NCBI GenBank assembly: GCA_963849695.1
Contig: CAWKIT010000033.1
Span: 62,001 to 126,000 of the forward strand
Length of the DNA stretch: 64,000 nucleotides
Reading direction: 5' to 3'
DNA from: DASSUW01 sp963849695
GTDB taxonomy: Bacteria; Actinomycetota; Thermoleophilia; Solirubrobacterales; Solirubrobacteraceae
The stretch's first letter is position 1. The number at the start of each line of letters is the position of its first letter. The notes beneath the pieces are model-generated. The model saw nothing but the letters and a program-made list of their open reading frames with translations, had not been told where the DNA came from and did not search any database. Both the position numbers and the translations under genes were made by a program. This document shows positions 59,822-64,000 of the stretch, in pieces.

Positions 59822-60793
59822 GTGGATCTCGCGCTGCTCGACGAGGCGCTGGTCGCCGCCGGTCAGCCGGCCTACCGCGCCGGCCAGGTGTGGAGCTGGG
59901 CCGCGCGCGGCGCGACCGGCTATGACGTGATGACCGATCTCCCCGCCGGCCTGCGAGGGCGCCTCGCCTCGGAGGTGCCGTTCTCGAGCCTGTCGGTGGA
60001 ACGCGAGGCGCATGCGGCCGACGGCACCGTCAAGGCGCTGTTCCGTACGGCCGACGGCCGCCCGGTCGAGGCGGTGCTGATGCGCTACCGCGACGGGCGG
60101 CGCTCGGTGTGCGTGTCGTCGCAGTCGGGCTGCCCGCTGACGTGCACGTTCTGTGCCACCGGCGCGATGAAGTTCGGCCGCAACCTGACCGCCTCCGAGG
60201 TCCTCGACCAGGTGCTGCACTTCCGGCGCATCGAGCCCGTCGACCACCTCGTGTTCATGGGCATGGGCGAGCCGATGATGAACCTGCCGCAGGTGCTCGA
60301 GGCGGCGCGGCGGCTGCCGGACGTCGGCATCACCCACCGCCGCACCACCATCTCGACGGTCGGCTGGGTCCCGGGGATCCGGGCGCTGACCGAGAGCGAC
60401 ATGCCGATCCGGCTCGCCTTCTCGCTGCACGCGCCGGACGACGAGCTGCGCTCCCAGATCATGCCGGTCAACGACCGCCACCCGATCGCCGACGTGCTGG
60501 CCGCCTGCGAGGCCTACCACGCGCGCCGCCGCCGGAAGGTGTTCATCGAGTACGTGATGCTGGCCGGCGTCAACGACACCTACCGCCAGGCGGTCGCCCT
60601 CGCGACGTTGCTCGATCCCCGGATCTACAAGGTCAATCTCATCCCGTACAACCCGACGGGCATGTACGAGGGGTCGTCACCGGGTGCGATCGCGGCCTTC
60701 AAGGCGGTGCTCGAGGAGCACGGCGTGCGCGCCACCGTGCGCCTGACCCGCGGCCGCGACATCGAGGCCGCCTGCGGGCAGCTCGCCGCGTAG
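59822..60793 (+). CDS. rlmN: Radical SAM rRNA/tRNA adenine C2-methyltransferase (RlmN)
   Basis: Methylates A2503 of 23S rRNA and A37 of tRNAs. The cluster motif CPLTCTFC (Cys104, 108, 111) binds the Fe-S centre; GMGEPMMN and the C-terminal cysteine in IEAACGQL complete the two-cysteine mechanism. At 323 residues it is slightly short at the N-terminus but complete. GTG 59822 lies only 21 bases from the divergent rluB start, so the promoters must overlap the coding starts. Confidence 0.95.
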   Translation: MDLALLDEALVAAGQPAYRAGQVWSWAARGATGYDVMTDLPAGLRGRLASEVPFSSLSVEREAHAADGTVKALFRTADGRPVEAVLMRYRDGRRSVCVSSQSGCPLTCTFCATGAMKFGRNLTASEVLDQVLHFRRIEPVDHLVFMGMGEPMMNLPQVLEAARRLPDVGITHRRTTISTVGWVPGIRALTESDMPIRLAFSLHAPDDELRSQIMPVNDRHPIADVLAACEAYHARRRRKVFIEYVMLAGVNDTYRQAVALATLLDPRIYKVNLIPYNPTGMYEGSSPGAIAAFKAVLEEHGVRATVRLTRGRDIEAACGQLAA

Positions 60794-60803
60794 GACAGGA
60801 CCG

Positions 60804-60822
60804 CCGGGCGCCGGAGGCCCGG
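60804..60822 (+). terminator. Hairpin after rlmN
   Basis: ccgggc and gcccgg form a 6-base stem 10 bases after the rlmN stop. It probably ends rlmN transcription before the RsbW-like gene. Confidence 0.45.
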
Positions 60823-60900
60823 TCATAGCGGCGTAATAAAACGGTCATCCTTGACCAGTCGAAGCGCCGAAACTGCGTCGCCAGGTACGGTAGGCGTCAG

Positions 60901-61623
60901 GTGTCTGACATCCTGCTCACCGACGGGGTCGCCGGTGCGGAAGCCGTCGATCGTTCCGACCGCCGCGGAGTGCTCATCTACGAGCGGATGCTGCCCGCAT
61001 CGCCCGGAAGCGTCGCTCGGATGCGGCACGAACTGAGCCCCGTGTTGGCCCGGCAACAGGTTCGGGCAGACCGACTTGCGGACATCGATCTGGTCTTCAT
61101 CGAGGCGGCTCACAACGCCGTCGACCATGCGTACCGCCGCGTCGGCCCGGGGCCGCTCTATACGGCGGCATCGCTCGTGGGCGCCGCGGTGATCATCTGG
61201 GTGAGCGACGGCGGTCGCGGGATGTACCGAGGTTCGAGCCGAGGCGCCGGCCTCGGCGTGCCGCTGATGACCGAGCTCGCCGACGATCTGCGTATCTCCT
61301 GCGATGCCGTTCTCGGCGGCACCTGCGTACAGGCGACGTTCCGGCGAGCCGCGTATCCGGCTGTTCGGGCCGCTGTCTCATGCGAGCGTGAGCACGCCGA
61401 GCTGGTACAGGAGTACCTACGCGTGCTCGGGGAGGTCTCCGCCTCGCTGCGTGACGACTCGCAAGCCGTGCTCGCCCAGGCCACCCAGGCCGTCGCGCAG
61501 GCGCGCCGGCGACAGCTCGAGCGCAGCGTGCGGGCCGGCGGTGGGAACTCCTGCAGGACTGCGGATCGGAGGCCCGTCGTAGCCTACGGGCGGTGCGGCG
61601 TGACCTTGCCCCTCTGCTCGTGA
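60901..61623 (+). CDS. RsbW-like ATP-binding regulatory protein (HATPase_c_2)
   Basis: Residues about 25-155 form a GHKL ATPase of the anti-sigma-factor type: N-box FIEAAHNAVDHAY, G1 VSDGGRGM, G2 GLGVPLMTELADDL and a final CVQATFRRA strand. The remaining 85 residues are helical and may be a coiled coil (EVSASLRDDSQAVLAQATQAVAQARR). No sigma factor or anti-anti-sigma gene is adjacent. A role as an anti-sigma kinase or phosphatase-partner switch is inferred from family only. Starts at GTG 60901. Confidence 0.82.
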   Translation: MSDILLTDGVAGAEAVDRSDRRGVLIYERMLPASPGSVARMRHELSPVLARQQVRADRLADIDLVFIEAAHNAVDHAYRRVGPGPLYTAASLVGAAVIIWVSDGGRGMYRGSSRGAGLGVPLMTELADDLRISCDAVLGGTCVQATFRRAAYPAVRAAVSCEREHAELVQEYLRVLGEVSASLRDDSQAVLAQATQAVAQARRRQLERSVRAGGGNSCRTADRRPVVAYGRCGVTLPLCS

Positions 61624-61869
61624 TCGCCCTGCGCGCGAGTGGCGGATCGGGCCCCCATGCGGAGGCGGCGCGGCAGGTGATCCTCTTCATCCTCGTCTCG
61701 CAGCTGCTGGCCGGCGCCCAGCACGACGGCCCGCCGCACGCCTCGCATCGTGCCCCGCGGCAGATGCGCGCCCGCCGGGCGCGCCGGCCGCACGTGGAAT
61801 CCCTGTCCGGCCGCCGGCCTCGCGGCTGAGACGTTCGTCGTCGCTCCGCGGCCGGAGCCGCGCCGGCGC

Positions 61870-62436
61870 CTAGGCCCTCGAGCGCGCCTCGCCCGCACTC
61901 AGCAGGCGATCGCGCAGCGCCGCCTCGTCCTCAGGGCTCGGGTCCCACTGCTCGACCGGCGGCAGGTCGTCGAGCGAGCGCAGCCCGAACAGCTTCAGGA
62001 ACAGCGGCGTCGTGCGGTAGAGGATCGCGCCGAACTGCGAGCGGCCGACCTCCTCGATCAGGCCGCGCTCGACCAGCGCCGCGGTGGCCGACTCCGACGC
62101 CACGCCGCGGATGCGGGCCACCTCCGGGCGCGAGACCGGCTGCAGGTAGCCGACGATCGCGAGCGTCTCCGCCTGCGCCGCGGTCAGCGCCGGCGTGCGC
62201 GGGCGCGCCAGCAGCCGGCGGGCGGCCTCCTCGGCGTCGGGATGCGAGGCCAGCGTCCAACCGCCGGCCACCTCGCGCAGCACGACGCCGCGGCCTTCGA
62301 GTGCGCCGGCCAGCTCGTCCACTGCGGCCTGAACCGCGCGCTCGCCCGCCTGCAGCGCGTCCGCCAGCTCCTCGAGCGAGACCGGCTCGGGCGCGAGGAA
62401 GAGAAGCGCCTCGACCTGGCGCGCGAGCGGGCTCAC
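61870..62436 (-). CDS. scpB: Segregation and condensation protein B
   Basis: A winged-helix kleisin partner of the SMC complex. The 188-residue protein has VEALLFLAPEPVSLEELADAL at the start and QAETLAIVGYLQPVSRPEVARIRGV in the second winged helix, followed by YRTTPLFLKLFGLRSLDDLPP. GTG 62436 overlaps the scpA stop (GTGA), confirming coupling. Confidence 0.95.
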   Translation of the reverse strand: MSPLARQVEALLFLAPEPVSLEELADALQAGERAVQAAVDELAGALEGRGVVLREVAGGWTLASHPDAEEAARRLLARPRTPALTAAQAETLAIVGYLQPVSRPEVARIRGVASESATAALVERGLIEEVGRSQFGAILYRTTPLFLKLFGLRSLDDLPPVEQWDPSPEDEAALRDRLLSAGEARSRA

Positions 62437-63251
62437 AGCGCAACCTCCCCGCGATGTTCGCGAAGCGAACTCGCAAGGGAATCGGCGCCAGCCGATTCCC
62501 CGCCGTGCTTGCTCGGCCCCGCCTCGGCGCGGATCGTGATCGGCCCGAACGGCTCGGGCTGCTCCCACGCGGCCTCGCCGCGCTTGTAGAGCTCGAGCAG
62601 CGCGAACAGCGTCACCGCGACCGTCACGCGGTCGGCGCCCTCGACCGCCTCGTCGAACGAGAACCGACCGCGGCCCAGCAGCCGCCGCAGCAGCGCCAGC
62701 CGATCGCCCACGGACACGCGCGGCCCCTCCATGTGCCGCAGGTCGATCGGCGGCGGCGTGCGCAGCAGCGAGCCGATCGCCTGTCCCAGCACCGCGGAGT
62801 CGTAGACGCGCTCGGCGAGATCCGCCGACGCCTGGCGCAGCGCCGGCGGCAGGGGCGCCGATCGGTGCAGATACGCGCGGCCCGCGGCATGCGCCTCGGC
62901 CACCCAGCCGCCGGCGCCGCGGAAGCGCGCGTACTGGAGCATCCGCTCGAGCAGCTCCTCGGCCGCCTCCGCCGGCCCGAGGCCCTCGAGGTCTTCGGGC
63001 AGCTCCTCGCCCGGCAGCATGAGCCGCGACTTGAGCTCGAGCAGCGCCGCGATCAGCACCAGGAACTCGGTGGCGGCCTCCAGATCGAGCTCACCCTCGG
63101 CCTCGAGGTGGTCGACGTAGGCGAGCACGACCTCGGCCAGCTCGACCTCGAGCAGGTCCAGCTCCTCGCGCAGGATCAGCGACAGCAGCAGGTCGAACGG
63201 CCCGGCGAAGACGTCGAGGTCCAGCTCCAGGCGATGGGCGATCGTGGCCAT
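62433..63251 (-). CDS. scpA: Segregation and condensation protein A
   Basis: Kleisin subunit of the SMC-ScpAB condensin. The 272-residue protein has the family start (LDVFAGPFDLLLSLILREELDLLEV) and C-terminal winged helix (ALLELYKRGEAAWEQPEPFGPITI). The last 28 residues after the domain (KHGGESAGADSLASSLREHR) are encoded by a palindromic element and look like an added tail. It starts 14 bases after trpS ends. Confidence 0.95.
   Translation of the reverse strand: MATIAHRLELDLDVFAGPFDLLLSLILREELDLLEVELAEVVLAYVDHLEAEGELDLEAATEFLVLIAALLELKSRLMLPGEELPEDLEGLGPAEAAEELLERMLQYARFRGAGGWVAEAHAAGRAYLHRSAPLPPALRQASADLAERVYDSAVLGQAIGSLLRTPPPIDLRHMEGPRVSVGDRLALLRRLLGRGRFSFDEAVEGADRVTVAVTLFALLELYKRGEAAWEQPEPFGPITIRAEAGPSKHGGESAGADSLASSLREHRGEVAL
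62456..62500. repeat. Double palindromic element inside the scpA 3' coding end
   Basis: Two adjacent perfect hairpins: gttcgc-gaa-gcgaac (62456-62470) and gggaatcggc-gcca-gccgattccc (62477-62500). They lie in frame within scpA and encode its extra tail. The arrangement recalls REP-like or Rickettsia-type palindromic elements inserted into genes without disrupting the frame. Confidence 0.7.
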
Positions 63252-63265
63252 CCGTCCGCGACAGG

Positions 63266-64000
63266 CTAGGCGCCCGGGGGGACGGAGCGACGCGGTGGGC
63301 CGACGCCCATCGCCTCGCGCACGTCGGCGAGCGTGCCGGACGCGATCGCCCGCGCCTTGTCGGCGCCCTTCGCGAGCGTCCGCTCGAGCTGCTCGGGCTC
63401 GGCGCGCAGCTCCTCGTACCGCGAGCGCACCGGGGCGAGCCAGTCGACCACCGAGTCCGCCACCGCCGTCTTGAAGTCGCCGTAGCCGGAGCCGTCGAAC
63501 TCGCGCTCGATCTCCTCCGGCCGCGTCCCGCGCGCGACGGCCATGATCTCGATCAGGTTCGAGATCCCCGGCTTGTCCTCGCGGCGGACGATCTCGCGGC
63601 CGGAGTCGGCGACCGCGCGGCGGAACTTGCGGCGCATGACGTCCGGCTCGTCGAGCACGTAGACGGTGCCCTGCTCGGACGAGCCGGTGGTCGACATCTT
63701 GCGTTCCGGGTCCTGGAGGTCGCGCACGCGCGCCCCCACCTGCGGGATGCGCGCCTCGGGCACCACGAACAGCTCACCGAACCGCTTGTTGAAGCGCTCG
63801 GCGACGTCGCGCATCAGCTCCAGGTGCTCGCGCTGGTCCTCCCCCACCGGAACCTCGTGGGCGCGGTAGGCGAGCACGTCGGCGGCCTGCAGCACGGGGT
63901 AGTAGAGGAGCCCGGCGGACGCCAGCTCGCGCTGCCCCGCCGCCTTGTCGCGGAACTGATGCATGCGGTTGAGCTCGCCGACCGCCGTGACGGCGGAGAG
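63266..64000 (-). CDS. trpS: Tryptophanyl-tRNA synthetase (5' part outside window)
   Basis: Class I aminoacyl-tRNA synthetase C-terminal two-thirds. Visible are the AAELNR-type helix (VGELNRMHQFRDK), YPVLQAADVLAY, VPVGEDQREHLELMRD and the signature loop ERKMSTTGSS (KMSKS equivalent). The start lies beyond the right edge. Usual neighbour of scpA in this group. Confidence 0.96.
   Translation of the reverse strand, partial: LSAVTAVGELNRMHQFRDKAAGQRELASAGLLYYPVLQAADVLAYRAHEVPVGEDQREHLELMRDVAERFNKRFGELFVVPEARIPQVGARVRDLQDPERKMSTTGSSEQGTVYVLDEPDVMRRKFRRAVADSGREIVRREDKPGISNLIEIMAVARGTRPEEIEREFDGSGYGDFKTAVADSVVDWLAPVRSRYEELRAEPEQLERTLAKGADKARAIASGTLADVREAMGVGPPRRSVPPGA

Noticed and set aside
61593..61829. 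Small plus-strand frame after the RsbW-like gene
   Set aside because: It overlaps the gene's end, its second half is Arg/Pro-rich read-through and it resembles nothing known. The 61624-61869 gap therefore contains no gene I can support.

Overview
The window is very GC-rich (about 70% or more), densely packed and full of 4-base start/stop overlaps (ATGA, GTGA, TGATG). It looks like the chromosome of a high-GC actinobacterium. The run trpS-scpA-scpB-rluB-aroH-hisC-aroF-tyrA-aroA-cmk-der, the RTX/TSP3-type secreted proteins and the [4Fe-4S] APS reductase suggest class Thermoleophilia (Solirubrobacter/Conexibacter-like). That placement is an inference. No rRNA, tRNA, CRISPR array, phage or insertion sequence was recognised.

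Layout. 1-3.0 kb: tail of a membrane protein with an EATP-repeat linker, then a divergent EamA exporter/LysR regulator pair. 3.1-6.5 kb: riboflavin operon ribD-ribE-ribBA-ribH (minus strand). 6.5-21.8 kb: a surface-glycan region with four GT-C membrane glycosyltransferases, two polyprenol-phosphate-type GT2 enzymes (one fused to DUF2304), a methyltransferase, a flippase, a secreted clan GH-A-like hydrolase, an RTX protein, a large unknown secreted protein and a clear UDP-sulfoquinovose synthase (sqdB). 21.8-22.0 kb: a structured non-coding element. 22.0-25.9 kb: assimilatory sulfate operon cysH-TSUP-cysD-cysN-cysC, in which cysD is internally deleted and frameshifted. 25.9-32.1 kb: MacB/FtsX-type ABC exporter downstream of a histidine kinase flanked by two response regulators. 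32.2-40 kb: rpe, a zinc-ribbon protein, rsmB, an acidic/His-rich TSP3 protein, fmt, def, priA. 40-44.7 kb: alpha/beta hydrolase, orphan DNA methyltransferase, galK, a small membrane protein and a sodium/solute symporter. 44.7-53.3 kb: aroF-tyrA-aroA-(fragment)-cmk-der-DUF3352-metK. 53.3-64 kb: secreted M4 metallopeptidase, VOC protein, AraC regulator, hisC, aroH, rluB, rlmN, a RsbW-like ATPase, scpB, scpA and partial trpS.

How the parts fit. The cys operon would make sulfite from APS, and SqdB consumes sulfite to make UDP-sulfoquinovose, so the two neighbouring regions may be metabolically linked to a sulfonated surface glycan. The aromatic operon appears to be controlled at two levels: by N- and C-terminal regulatory domains on AroF and TyrA, and by a previously unlabelled 29-codon leader peptide (Tyr-Ala-Tyr-Ser-Tyr-Gly-Thr-Trp-Arg-Phe near its end). 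That leader follows a good sigma-70-like promoter and precedes mutually exclusive hairpins just upstream of aroF. This is the best candidate for an undescribed regulatory system in the window.

Caution. Four loci (about 611, 24027, 29975 and 49628) each need a one-base change to give the normal gene end or start. The sequence may carry draft-quality indels, and gene ends there are interpreted accordingly.
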